A stretch of DNA of 64,000 nt from Phycisphaerae bacterium (GTDB lineage: Bacteria > Planctomycetota > Phycisphaerae > UBA1845), in NCBI GenBank assembly GCA_024102815.1, contig JAGFJJ010000014.1:183547-247546 (forward strand), read 5' to 3'. Positions within the stretch are counted from its first letter, which is position 1, and every line of letters starts with the position of its first letter. This document shows positions 46,210 through 54,242 of the stretch, in pieces. Under the pieces are notes generated by a model. That model did no database searches and was not told where the DNA came from. It saw only the letters and a program-made list of their open reading frames with translations. The translations under genes and the position numbers were made by a program.

Positions 46210-47736
46210 GTGCGACGTGCGTGGCTTATCATCCTGGCGACAACCTGGTTAGCGCCGATCCCCCTCGGTTGCAGCCGGTCCGACCGGAAGACCCCCGCGG
46301 CGGAGGTCACGGCGCGCCCGGACGACGCACCGATCAACGGCGCACCTGGTTCACGAAGTGAGCCGCCCTCCCCATCCGGACGCGCGTTACCCGATGTACA
46401 GCCTCGGCTGGGTGAACCGCTGAGCGGAATTTCCCCTGACCAGCGCGCGCGCTTCAGCAAGGGCCGTGCCCTCTTCAATCGCTCCTTCCGGCCGGAGGAA
46501 GGGCTCGGACCGACCTACAACCTCTTCGGGTGCGGCGCCTGCCACAGCAATCCCGTCGGCGGCTCGGGAACGCTCACCGTCACGCTGTTCGGCCGCGCCG
46601 AAGGCGACGCCTTCGACCCGCTCCTCGAGCTCGGCGGCCCGATACTTCAAGCCGAGCACGAAGACGCCGACTGCGTTGAGCGCGTGCCCGAAGAAGCAAA
46701 CGTCGTCGCGCGACATCTGACCACGCCCATCCTCGGCGGCGGTCTGGTGGAAGCCATTCCCGACGCAGCGATCGAAGCGCAATCTAAGGATTCATCGTCA
46801 GACGTAAGCGGGCGCGTGAACCGTTCGCGCCCCTACGAGGACGGTCCCGACAGCGCTGCGCGGGTCGGTCGTTTCGGATGGAAATGCCAGTTCGCGACGC
46901 TCACGTCCTTCTCCGCCCACGCCGCCCTGAACGAGGTCGGGATCACCAATCGCTACTTCCCTGCCGAGTCGCCTCCCAACGGCCAAGCTTCCAACTTGGC
47001 CGGCTGCGACCCTGCCCCCGACCCCGAGGATCGACCGGATGACGAGGGCCTCGAGATGCTCGACCGCTGGGTCGATTTTCTGCGATTCCTCGCCCCGCCG
47101 CCGCAGACACCGCGGTCGGGCCTGCCCGGAGAAGCCGTGCTCCATCGCATCGGCTGCACCGAGTGCCATGTCCCGAGCTTCACGACATCGCAGGATCCGT
47201 CGCTGCCCTTGGCGCTCCGCGGCCGGACCATCCATCCATACTCCGACTTCCTCGTCCATGACATGGGAGCCAGTGCGGACGGCATCGCCATGGGCAGCGC
47301 CGGACGATTCGAAATGCGCACCTCGCCGCTGTGGGGATTTCGCATCCGCTTTCCCAACTGGCACGACGGCCGGATCACCGCGGCCACCCTCCGCGCCCGG
47401 TTCGAGCAGTCCGTCGAACTTCATGACGGCGAAGGGGCTTCGGCCCGGGATCGCTTCCGCGCGCTTCCCCCGTCCGATCGCGAGGCACTGATCCGCTTCA
47501 TCGATTCCCTCGGCCGGGTGGAGTTCGACTTCGACGGCGATAACGACGTCGATCTGGCCGACTACCCCGTTCTGTTCAACTGCTTCACCGGCGAAAGTCC
47601 CGGAAGCCTTGCACCCGAAGACCGCTGCGCCATCGGTGACATCGATCAGGACGGCGACATCGACCTGGTCGATACCGCCCTGATGCAGCGGGCCTTCAGC
47701 GGATCGCAGCGCGGATCGGCGATGGTTGTCCCATAG
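46210..47736 (+). CDS. di-heme oxidoreductase (DHOR/DUF1111) lipoprotein with dockerin-like C-terminus
   Basis: This product of about 508 residues is a putative lipoprotein (MRRAWLIILATTWLAPIPLGC, Cys21). It has two heme-binding CxxCH motifs, CGACH (108-112) and CTECH (316-320). The surrounding GLGPTYNLFGCGACH, TPILGGGLVEAIPD, HPYSDFLVHDMG and TSPLWGFRIRFPNWHDG are typical of the DHOR family, related to cytochrome c peroxidases. The last 70 residues hold two Asp-rich loops (DFDGDNDVDLADYPVLFNC and DIDQDGDIDLVDTALMQ) like dockerin/EF-hand. GTG 46210 is chosen for its signal peptide and the upstream AGGGA; GTG 46165 is an alternative. Redox partner is unknown. Confidence 0.83.
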   Translation: MRRAWLIILATTWLAPIPLGCSRSDRKTPAAEVTARPDDAPINGAPGSRSEPPSPSGRALPDVQPRLGEPLSGISPDQRARFSKGRALFNRSFRPEEGLGPTYNLFGCGACHSNPVGGSGTLTVTLFGRAEGDAFDPLLELGGPILQAEHEDADCVERVPEEANVVARHLTTPILGGGLVEAIPDAAIEAQSKDSSSDVSGRVNRSRPYEDGPDSAARVGRFGWKCQFATLTSFSAHAALNEVGITNRYFPAESPPNGQASNLAGCDPAPDPEDRPDDEGLEMLDRWVDFLRFLAPPPQTPRSGLPGEAVLHRIGCTECHVPSFTTSQDPSLPLALRGRTIHPYSDFLVHDMGASADGIAMGSAGRFEMRTSPLWGFRIRFPNWHDGRITAATLRARFEQSVELHDGEGASARDRFRALPPSDREALIRFIDSLGRVEFDFDGDNDVDLADYPVLFNCFTGESPGSLAPEDRCAIGDIDQDGDIDLVDTALMQRAFSGSQRGSAMVVP

Positions 47737-47750
47737 CCTCCTTCTCCTAT

Positions 47751-48536
47751 TCACTCGGGCCGACGCATGTCGCCCGGTGCCGCCTGTCGGGCAAGACCCA
47801 GACCGGGAAGAAACATTGGCACCGTGCGGCGATACTCCTCGTACGCGGGCCCGTGAACCCGCAGCAGATCCTGCTCCTCCAGGTGCACGCCGATGATGAC
47901 GTACACCGTGAATCCCCCTGCAAACAGCAGGTGTCCCATGGTCATGTCCGGGGTAGCCCACATGCCCAGCAGAATGCCCAGCATCATGGGATGACGCACG
48001 TAGCGGTAGAGAATCGGCTTCGTAAAGCGCGGTTCACCCGCTTCCCGGCCGCGGAGCGCCTCCCACCCCTGCTGAAGCCCGAACAGATGAAAATGGTTGA
48101 TCAGATACGTCGTGAAGAAAAGCGTTGCCCAGCCCAGCAGCGACAATCCGATCAACATGCGCCGCCCGATGGCTGACTCCACGTGCCACAGGTAACCACC
48201 GATGGGACGCCACTGCCAGAAGAGCAGGATGAAACACAGGCTGGCAACCAGCACGAACGTGCTTCGCTCCATGCTCCGCGGGATCCACTGCGTCCACCAC
48301 ATTTTGAATCCCGGTCGAGCCATGATCGTATGCTGCAACCCGAACAGGCCGATCAGGGCAAGATTGATAACCACCGCCGCCGCGATCGGCGCCGATGGAC
48401 CGCCGGCGTCGACCGAACGCGGAAGTCGCCACCCGACATCCCAGTTCCCCGCGAACGCCATCAGGTAACAGATCGTCGCGAAGAACACGAGATAGACCAC
48501 CACACTGTACGCGAATACAAACCATCTCCTCGCCAT
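47751..48536 (-). CDS. MddA-like methanethiol S-methyltransferase / NnrU-type membrane protein
   Basis: This 261-residue protein has five to six membrane helices. FGLQHTIMARPGFKMWWTQW, WRPIGGYLWHVE, INHFHLFGLQQGWEALRG, YRYVRHPMMLGILLGMWATP and EEQDLLRVHGPAYEEYRR follow the pattern of MddA, which methylates methanethiol to dimethyl sulfide. The Y-RHP-M motif and EExDL are the SAM-binding features shared with isoprenylcysteine methyltransferases. ATG 48536 starts the first helix. It is divergent from a TetR gene, which may regulate it. A different thiol substrate remains possible. Confidence 0.72.
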   Translation of the reverse strand: MARRWFVFAYSVVVYLVFFATICYLMAFAGNWDVGWRLPRSVDAGGPSAPIAAAVVINLALIGLFGLQHTIMARPGFKMWWTQWIPRSMERSTFVLVASLCFILLFWQWRPIGGYLWHVESAIGRRMLIGLSLLGWATLFFTTYLINHFHLFGLQQGWEALRGREAGEPRFTKPILYRYVRHPMMLGILLGMWATPDMTMGHLLFAGGFTVYVIIGVHLEEQDLLRVHGPAYEEYRRTVPMFLPGLGLARQAAPGDMRRPE

Positions 48537-48608
48537 GACTTCTCTCTCCAATCGATGTGCTCTTTTTTCGGCGTCTGCTCTCCGGGTCAGTCGCCGAATG
48601 GATGTGTG

Positions 48609-48638
48609 CCCGTCCGCCCCACCGGATTGGCGGACGGG
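48609..48638. repeat. perfect 10-bp stem hairpin
   Basis: CCCGTCCGCC pairs fully with GGCGGACGGG across a 10-base loop. On the minus strand it lies inside the predicted leader of the methyltransferase gene. Its arm resembles the CCGTCCGCC of the hairpins near 30106-30137. Confidence 0.5.
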
Positions 48639-48756
48639 GTGGTATGATTCTACCAATTTCCCCGCCCTCGGCGGAATCCCCCTTTCCAGGGAAGTTCCAG
48701 TCCGGCAAGCGTTATGCACACTCCTCTCTCGCCGTGAAGTATGACCTGCCCGATAC

Positions 48757-48778
48757 ACCGGACAAGTTGACTTCCGGT
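48757..48778. promoter_or_regulatory. candidate TetR-type operator
   Basis: ACCGGA...TCCGGT forms an inverted repeat with a 10-base interior, AAG/CTT inside it extending the symmetry imperfectly. It lies 75 bases ahead of the TetR start in the divergent gap, the usual position for autoregulation. No experiment or second copy supports it. Confidence 0.35.
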
Positions 48779-48853
48779 CCACCCTGGGGTTGACTTGAGG
48801 TAAACCCATTCGGACTGGTCAGAAAGGGGAATCCGTGAGCGGGGAGTTTCTCG

Positions 48854-49429
48854 ATGGCCGTTTCAACGCGACAGCGTCTGACCGAAGCTGCCAACAAGCG
48901 CTTTTACCGCGACGGCTTCCGCAACGTCGGAATCGACCAGATCCTCACCGACGTGGGCATCACCAAGACCGCGTTCTACAAGCACTTCGCCAGCAAGGAC
49001 GACCTCGTCCTCGAGGTCCTGCAGCAACAGGATCTCTGGCTTCGTGACACGTTCCTGAAACTGGTTCGCCAGCGCGGCGGCGATTCACCCGAGGGGCAAC
49101 TCCGCGCCCTCTTTGACGTGGTCGAGGAACTGATCGAGTCCGATAACTACCGCGGCTGCTTCTTCGTGAACGTGGCCATGGAATTCCCCCTGCCCCACGA
49201 TCCGGCGCACGAGGCCGCGGCCCGCAACAAAGCCGCTGTCGGAGAGATCGTCCGTGGATTGGCCGAGCGGGCCGGCGCCCAACATCCCGACCACGTGGCC
49301 GAAGAGCTCTGCCTCATCATGGAAGGCGCGTACGTCACGCGCCACGTAACGGGCAACCCCGGCACCGCGGACATCGCCCGCCGCGTCGCCGACCGCGTGA
49401 TCCGCGATGCGCTCCCCCGCGCGTCCTAG
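48854..49429 (+). CDS. TetR family transcriptional regulator
   Basis: This 191-residue regulator has a TetR N-terminal HTH (about 5-55): TRQRLTEAANKRFYRDGFRN, VGIDQILTDVGITKTAFY and KHFASKDDLVLEVL. The C-terminal part (NYRGCFFVNVAMEFP, EELCLIMEGAYVTRHV) belongs to a ligand-binding class seen in AcrR/YcdC-like repressors. It sits divergent from the MddA-like methyltransferase, its likely target. It ends four bases inside the convergent zinc-ribbon gene. Confidence 0.9.
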   Translation: MAVSTRQRLTEAANKRFYRDGFRNVGIDQILTDVGITKTAFYKHFASKDDLVLEVLQQQDLWLRDTFLKLVRQRGGDSPEGQLRALFDVVEELIESDNYRGCFFVNVAMEFPLPHDPAHEAAARNKAAVGEIVRGLAERAGAQHPDHVAEELCLIMEGAYVTRHVTGNPGTADIARRVADRVIRDALPRAS

Positions 49430-49938
49430 TAGAAGATCGTCACGATGATGTTCGGCTCGGTGTGCTTCCCCTCGAACTGGCCGATCGTCGTCGACGCCGA
49501 CTTGACCACCACGTTCGGGTTGGTATCGAGCCATTCGTTGATGCTGTTGTTCATGAACCCCAGCGCCGCCTCGCTGAGCTTGGAGTGGAAGATCCGGCAG
49601 CGGATCGCCCCTGCCTGCTTGGGATCGGGCTGGCGGTTCCACTTGGAATCATCCCACGCGCCCTGGTAGCCCAGCATGCTCTCGGCCGCCGTCGTCTGGA
49701 TGCGCGTTCCGCCCAGATCGATCCGCGTTCCGCTTGAGTCGTCCTCGTCGAACGCGATGGGGGCCAGATCGGGATCGTCGAGATCCTCACCTTCGTGGGC
49801 CTTTTCATATTCCACGACGCAATGCGGGCACATCAGCTTGCCGCCCTCGTACCGGGCGATGCCCGAATCAAGATGTTCCGGATAGACCGAAGCGCCGCAG
49901 CTCGTACAAACGCTGTGCTGTTCCTGTTGACGCGCCAT
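49426..49938 (-). CDS. hypothetical protein with N-terminal zinc ribbon
   Basis: The 170-residue product has two CxxC pairs (Cys11/Cys14 and Cys37/Cys40: CTSC and CPHC) forming a zinc ribbon. An acidic linker follows (about 48-68). The beta-alpha domain (about 105-170: IRCRIFHSKLSEAALGFMNN, EWLDTNPNVVVKSASTTIGQ) ends in VTIFY. It has no signal or membrane segment. I do not recognise a named family. ATG 49938 starts MARQQEQHSV. It overlaps the convergent TetR gene by four bases. Confidence 0.62.
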   Translation of the reverse strand: MARQQEQHSVCTSCGASVYPEHLDSGIARYEGGKLMCPHCVVEYEKAHEGEDLDDPDLAPIAFDEDDSSGTRIDLGGTRIQTTAAESMLGYQGAWDDSKWNRQPDPKQAGAIRCRIFHSKLSEAALGFMNNSINEWLDTNPNVVVKSASTTIGQFEGKHTEPNIIVTIFY

Positions 49939-50104
49939 GTCAATACTCCCGGGCTTGAAATGTGGAGTCGATTGTAATGGCCGGGGCGAAGCGCGGCAAG
50001 CGCGCCGGCCCCGCACACTTCGGCGGTTCACCGACTTCGCTATCGCCACACGTTGTTCACGGCGCGCAAACGAATGAAAGCACGAGATGCAACGATCAAT
50101 GGAA

Positions 50105-50177
50105 TGGAGCCAGGGGGATTCGAACCCCCGACCTTCTGCATGCCATGCAGACGCGCTCCCAGCTGCGCCATGGCCCC
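50105..50177 (-). tRNA. tRNA-Ala (anticodon GGC)
   Basis: On the minus strand GGGGCCA pairs with TGGCTCC (one G-T). The D arm is GCGCAGCTGGGAGCGC, the anticodon arm CTGC-ATGGCAT-GCAG carries GGC, and the T arm is GGGGG-TTCGAAT-CCCCC. The discriminator is A and CCA is not encoded. Confidence 0.93.
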
Positions 50178-50189
50178 GACGAGCCGGGC

Positions 50190-50217
50190 ATTATCAACAA
50201 TTCCGCCGTCCATGCAA
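50190..50217 (-). promoter_or_regulatory. candidate promoter of tRNA-Ala
   Basis: Minus-strand TTGCAT (50217-50212) and GATAAT (50195-50190) are separated by 16 bases and end 12 bases before the tRNA. The -35 box is identical to that of the tRNA-Met candidate. Confidence 0.5.
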
Positions 50218-50282
50218 CACCGCCCGGACCGCACCCGGAAATGCCGTCAAACGCAGGATGGGATCGGCGCGGAAGGAAAAAA

Positions 50283-50759
50283 CTAGGGAACCTCCGGCTC
50301 CTGGTCGATCGCCGTCTGATCGGCGCTCGACGCCAGCGCCTCGAGCGCTGAAATGGGATCGACATCCTCATCCGAGATATAGACGTGTCGGGACGTGGCC
50401 AGCTTGGCCCCCGATTTCTGCGGACCCACCGAAGGCGTCGCCGCAATGTCTTCATCCGCCGGCGTTCCGTCCATCTGCAGCGTGAAGACCACTCCGCCGA
50501 TCAGAATCTGATCGCCCGGCTCAAGCGACTCATCCCCCAGCACGCGCCGGTTGTTGACAAACGTGCCGTTGGCCGACCCCAGGTCCCGCAACAGAACACC
50601 CTTCTCCCCCAGCACGATTTCCGCATGGTGGCGCGAAACGGAGGCCAGGGGAATCCGGACCCCGCAGTCCTTCTTTCGCCCGACCATCGTGCGCCCGAAC
50701 AGCAGCGGAACATCCCGCCGGCTACCGTCCTCGCGAAAGTAGATGAGCTTGGCATCCAT
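50283..50759 (-). CDS. FHA-domain protein
   Basis: This 158-residue cytoplasmic protein has one forkhead-associated domain (about 20-95). GRTMVGRKKDCGVRIPLASV, SRHHAEIVLGEKGVLLRDL, GSANGTFVNNRRV and LEPGDQILIGG include the phospho-threonine-binding Arg, Ser and Asn. The C-terminal 55 residues are acidic and probably disordered. It would bind a threonine-phosphorylated partner; no Ser/Thr kinase is in the window. It is divergent from hemW. Confidence 0.88.
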   Translation of the reverse strand: MDAKLIYFREDGSRRDVPLLFGRTMVGRKKDCGVRIPLASVSRHHAEIVLGEKGVLLRDLGSANGTFVNNRRVLGDESLEPGDQILIGGVVFTLQMDGTPADEDIAATPSVGPQKSGAKLATSRHVYISDEDVDPISALEALASSADQTAIDQEPEVP

Positions 50760-51008
50760 GGCGAATTGCTCCAGACGATGTGCCGCGCGCCGCGTCCGCT
50801 TCGACCGTGGCTTGAGCCCGCATCCCGGACGAGCGCCTCATCAGCGACCCTACCCTCTTTACTATACGCCCACGTCAATTGTCGTTCAAACGAGCGCAAC
50901 CGCCCGTCCGAGAACGATGCACGATTTGCGGGGCGCAGAGGGGCTGTCTCTACGAATCGGCCGCTCCCTTCAGGAAGCATGATCCCAATCTGCTATGATC
51001 CCGGGGAG

Positions 51009-52208
51009 ATGAACACGGCACCCGTGCAGGATCGACTCACCCGCTGCGGACTGTACGTCCACCTGCCCTTCTGCGAAACGAAGTGCGGCTACTGCGACTT
51101 CTTCTCCGTTCCGCTCAAGGGACGGGCGACGCGGCCGCTGGTCCAGCGCGTCGCGCGCGAACTGCAACGCCGTCTCTCGCCGGCGCCGCATCCCATCCGC
51201 ACCGTCTTCGTCGGTGGAGGCACACCGACGATCCTGCCCGCCGACGAACTGGCGTGGCTCCTGGACGAAGTTCGTGCAAAAATCGAATCTCATCTCATCG
51301 AGGAATTCACTGTCGAAGCCAACCCCGCCACGGTGGACGACGCCAAGGCTGCCGTACTCGTGCAATGCGGGGTTACGCGGGTGTCGATGGGCGCCCAGTC
51401 ATTCATTCCCGAAGAGCTCACTACACTGGAGCGACTCCACAGCCCCGATGACATCGCCCCGTCGGTCCAAACGCTTCGCCGCCGCGGCGTGACACAGATC
51501 AACCTCGATCTGATATTCGGCATTCCCGGCCAGACGTGCGAAACCTGGAAACATTCGCTCGAAAGTGCCCTTGAGCTCGAGCCCGATCACATCGCCTGCT
51601 ACGGCCTGACCTACGAACCGGGAACCCGCCTCACGGCGCTGCGCAATGCCGGGCGCGTCGAGCCCTGCGATGAAATCATCGAATCCGGCATGTTCCAGCA
51701 AACCGTGGACATCCTCGCCGCCGCCGGGTTCGAGCACTACGAGACCAGCAACTTCGCCCGCCCCGGATGCCGTTGCGAACACAATCTGATCTACTGGCGG
51801 AATGGCCCTTATGTCGGGGTCGGTCCTTCGGCCGCGGGTTGCTACGCGGGCCGCCGCTACAAGAACATCGCCGACGTGAGCGGCTACATCCGCGCCATCG
51901 ACGAGGCTGGGCACGCCGAGGCCGATGGCGAGCGCATCAACCACACCATGCTCATGATGGAAATGGTCATGATGCAGCTTCGACTGACCGAGGGTCTTTC
52001 GTTGGACGATTTCCGGCGACGGACCGGCCTCGATCCCCGCCAGCTCTTCGCCCCAGTGCTGGAAAACATGACGCGGCAGGGATGGCTCACGGACTCCGAT
52101 TCATGCATCGCGTTGACCCCCGCGGGCCGCCTGGTCGCTGACGTCGTGATTCGTGACCTCGCCGCGCTTTGCGAGGATGCCGAGGACCAGCCCACTGCCG
52201 CCTTTTGA
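51009..52208 (+). CDS. hemW: radical SAM heme chaperone HemW
   Basis: The 399-residue product is a HemW/HemN-like radical SAM protein. The cluster motif CETKCGYCDF (Cys22, Cys26, Cys29) follows GLYVHLPF, and FVGGGTPTIL, RVSMGAQSF, NLDLIFGIPGQT and NLIYWRNGPYVGVGPSAAG are typical landmarks. It lacks the extra N-terminal Cys of HemN oxidase, favouring heme-trafficking HemW over coproporphyrinogen oxidase. ATG 51009 gives the usual length, but the GGGGAG is almost adjacent. ATG 50979 has AGGA at better spacing and would add ten residues. A TATGAT at 50994 may be a -10 box. Confidence 0.87.
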   Translation: MNTAPVQDRLTRCGLYVHLPFCETKCGYCDFFSVPLKGRATRPLVQRVARELQRRLSPAPHPIRTVFVGGGTPTILPADELAWLLDEVRAKIESHLIEEFTVEANPATVDDAKAAVLVQCGVTRVSMGAQSFIPEELTTLERLHSPDDIAPSVQTLRRRGVTQINLDLIFGIPGQTCETWKHSLESALELEPDHIACYGLTYEPGTRLTALRNAGRVEPCDEIIESGMFQQTVDILAAAGFEHYETSNFARPGCRCEHNLIYWRNGPYVGVGPSAAGCYAGRRYKNIADVSGYIRAIDEAGHAEADGERINHTMLMMEMVMMQLRLTEGLSLDDFRRRTGLDPRQLFAPVLENMTRQGWLTDSDSCIALTPAGRLVADVVIRDLAALCEDAEDQPTAAF

Positions 52209-52333
52209 AGTGGCCCCGGGCCACTCCTGCCTCCTGTCCCGCCCCCCCGTGCCGTCTCGAATTCCTTCAACGTCCCGCAGGCGAACCCCCCCCACGTCGT
52301 TTAAACTGCCAAAGGTGCCCCGGAGAACGCCGC

Positions 52334-54160
52334 ATGAACATTCAGCCCACGCCCCCCGCTTCGGCCACGCATGACCCGTCCACCGCGGACAGTAGCCTCG
52401 GAACGAAGCAGGGGCGATCGATCTGGTTCCTTCCGGCCGCCCTCTTCCTCACGGCGGTCCATCTTTTGTTCATTCTGGCCTTCTTCGAGCCCGCCATTTC
52501 CACGCCCGACGCCAGCGGGTACTTCAAACAGGCTCGCCTGATGGCCACCGAGGGCCGGACCTGGTTCCGCGCCGATTCCGACCTCCAGTACATCCCGCCT
52601 CACTGGCTTGCAGACGAAGGGGGACGCTATTTCAGCAAGTACCCGCCCGGGCTTCCGCTCCTCGCCGCCGCCCTGTTCCAACTCGACGGCCCCACGGCCG
52701 CCCTCCTCATCAACCCCGTCCTTGCCAGCCTGACCCTACTCGGTCTGATGGTGTTCTGCCGCCGTTGGATGGGCCCCGGCTGGGCGCTGCTCGTCGGCGT
52801 CTGCATGGCCGTGAACCCCGTCACCAACCAGCAGGCGCTGTGGGCCTTCGCGCACACGGCCGTGGCGTTCTTTCTCATCTGGGGCATGGTGTTTGTCCTG
52901 AGAGGCCAAACCACGCGCCGCACCGGTTGGCTCTTCCTGGCCGGATTGCTGCTCGGTGTTATTCCCACGATTCGCTACGGCGAGATCCTGCTGGCCATCG
53001 GATTCGCCCTCTTTGTACTCGCCGGTTCCGCACACGAACGCTCTCGCGTCCGCGCTTTGCTTGCTCTCGCGGCGGGCGCCACGCTGCCGTTGATCGCACT
53101 TGCAGTCCGCAATCAGCTTGCCTACGGCGCATTCTGGCGAACAGGCTACGCCTCCACCGGCGAGCAAACCGGCTTCGGCCTTTCCTATTTCGCCCAACAC
53201 GCCCTGCCCTACCTCAACCAGCTCCTCGCCGAAGGCGTCGGCCCGCTCTTCGGACTCGCCGTCGTGGGTCTGGCCCTCCTTTGCGCCGACCGCCAGATTC
53301 GCAACATGGGCGTGCTTCTCCTCGCCCTCATCATTCCGACGACGGCGCTCTACATGTCCTACTACTTCCCGCCGGACGGCGCCTCCATGCGTTTTCTGGT
53401 CCCCACGTTGTTTCTCTATCCGATCGCTGCCGTCTGGACGCTCCGCCGACTCGCGCAGGCGTTCCCACGACCCGCCTTCGTTGCCACGGCCGCGACAATT
53501 GTCGTCACGTTCGTCTGGGGCTTCCCCGCATCGATTCAGGCCATGATGCCTCACCGCGTCACGAACGAAGTGCTCGTCCGTGCCGGCGAGGCCGTGTCCC
53601 GAGACGTCCCGGACGGCAGCATTCTCGTTGTCGATCGCATGTCCGCGCAATATCTCGATTTCCTCGGACGGTGGCGGGTCACGGAAAGCAGCGTCCTGGA
53701 AGGTGACCGTCGCCAGGGTCCTCCGCCACGCCGCGTGCAGGCCGGACCCGGTCCGCATCCCGATTCTCCAAGGGCCCCGGCCCTGCGCCGCTACGAGGAT
53801 CTCGATGCCGCCGCTCGCGGAAAGCAATTTGCCGACGACGTCTGGAACTGGGCGAAGGGCGACCGCCGCGTATTCGTTCTGCTGAACAATTCCGCCTTCG
53901 ACGAGCTCCGCGCCAGCCTGCCCGATGGAAACGAGCTTCGCCGGCTGGAATCGATCGAACCGCCCAAACTCCCGCCCGGATTCACGCAGCGACCGGGCCT
54001 CCCCGGCCCGCACGGACCGCCCGGTGGCGGCCGTCCCGGTCGATTCCGCGGTGGCCCCGGACCGGGCGGCGGACCCGGCGGAATGCCCGGCCCCATGCCG
54101 GGAATCGACGCCGCTCAGGATGAACCGCGTATTCTGGCGGAATGGACCCGTGCCGATTAG
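52334..54160 (+). CDS. GT-C (PMT/ArnT-like) glycosyltransferase with Gly/Pro-rich tail
   Basis: This 608-residue protein has about ten membrane helices (about 30-420). The first periplasmic loop has TPDASGYFKQARLMATEG with the catalytic Asp, and FSKYPPGLPLLAAALFQ is the substrate loop. It would use a polyprenyl-phosphate sugar. After a periplasmic segment of about 150 residues the protein ends in about 40 residues dominated by Gly, Pro and Arg (GPHGPPGGGRPGRFRGG), unlike the family. ATG 52334 has GGAG eight bases upstream. pabA follows after 82 bases. Confidence 0.75.
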   Translation: MNIQPTPPASATHDPSTADSSLGTKQGRSIWFLPAALFLTAVHLLFILAFFEPAISTPDASGYFKQARLMATEGRTWFRADSDLQYIPPHWLADEGGRYFSKYPPGLPLLAAALFQLDGPTAALLINPVLASLTLLGLMVFCRRWMGPGWALLVGVCMAVNPVTNQQALWAFAHTAVAFFLIWGMVFVLRGQTTRRTGWLFLAGLLLGVIPTIRYGEILLAIGFALFVLAGSAHERSRVRALLALAAGATLPLIALAVRNQLAYGAFWRTGYASTGEQTGFGLSYFAQHALPYLNQLLAEGVGPLFGLAVVGLALLCADRQIRNMGVLLLALIIPTTALYMSYYFPPDGASMRFLVPTLFLYPIAAVWTLRRLAQAFPRPAFVATAATIVVTFVWGFPASIQAMMPHRVTNEVLVRAGEAVSRDVPDGSILVVDRMSAQYLDFLGRWRVTESSVLEGDRRQGPPPRRVQAGPGPHPDSPRAPALRRYEDLDAAARGKQFADDVWNWAKGDRRVFVLLNNSAFDELRASLPDGNELRRLESIEPPKLPPGFTQRPGLPGPHGPPGGGRPGRFRGGPGPGGGPGGMPGPMPGIDAAQDEPRILAEWTRAD

Positions 54161-54205
54161 AACTCGGCCATCCCTGAATGGCTCGACGAAAAGACCCGGC
54201 CAACA

Positions 54206-54235
54206 TCGTCATTCCGGCGAACGCCGGAATCCAGA
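54206..54235. repeat. 30-bp dispersed palindromic repeat, copy 2
   Basis: The core ATTCCGGC-GAAC-GCCGGAAT is a perfect 8-bp hairpin, in inverted orientation to 2855-2884 and differing at one position. It ends seven bases before the GTG of pabA and occupies the leader where a ribosome binding site would be. Confidence 0.7.
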
Positions 54236-54242
54236 ACCGATC

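Larger units (their letters stand above)
48537..48853. other. divergent regulatory gap (methyltransferase / TetR)
   Basis: This 317-base gap contains a perfect hairpin at 48609-48638 (CCCGTCCGCC with a 10-base loop). It also has TGGTA-TGATTC-TACCA at about 48640-48655, the inverted repeat at 48757-48778, and a TTGACT at 48790-48795. The last two are the most likely regulatory parts for the TetR gene. Confidence 0.45.

Noticed and set aside
48836..49047. Alternative frame at the TetR start
   Set aside because: The TetR helix-turn-helix in the 48854 frame is clear.
50053..50234. Open frames across the tRNA-Ala, including one reading GGFEPPTFCMPC
   Set aside because: This is the familiar translation of the antisense strand of a tRNA (GFEPPTF peptides); the tRNA cloverleaf explains the sequence.
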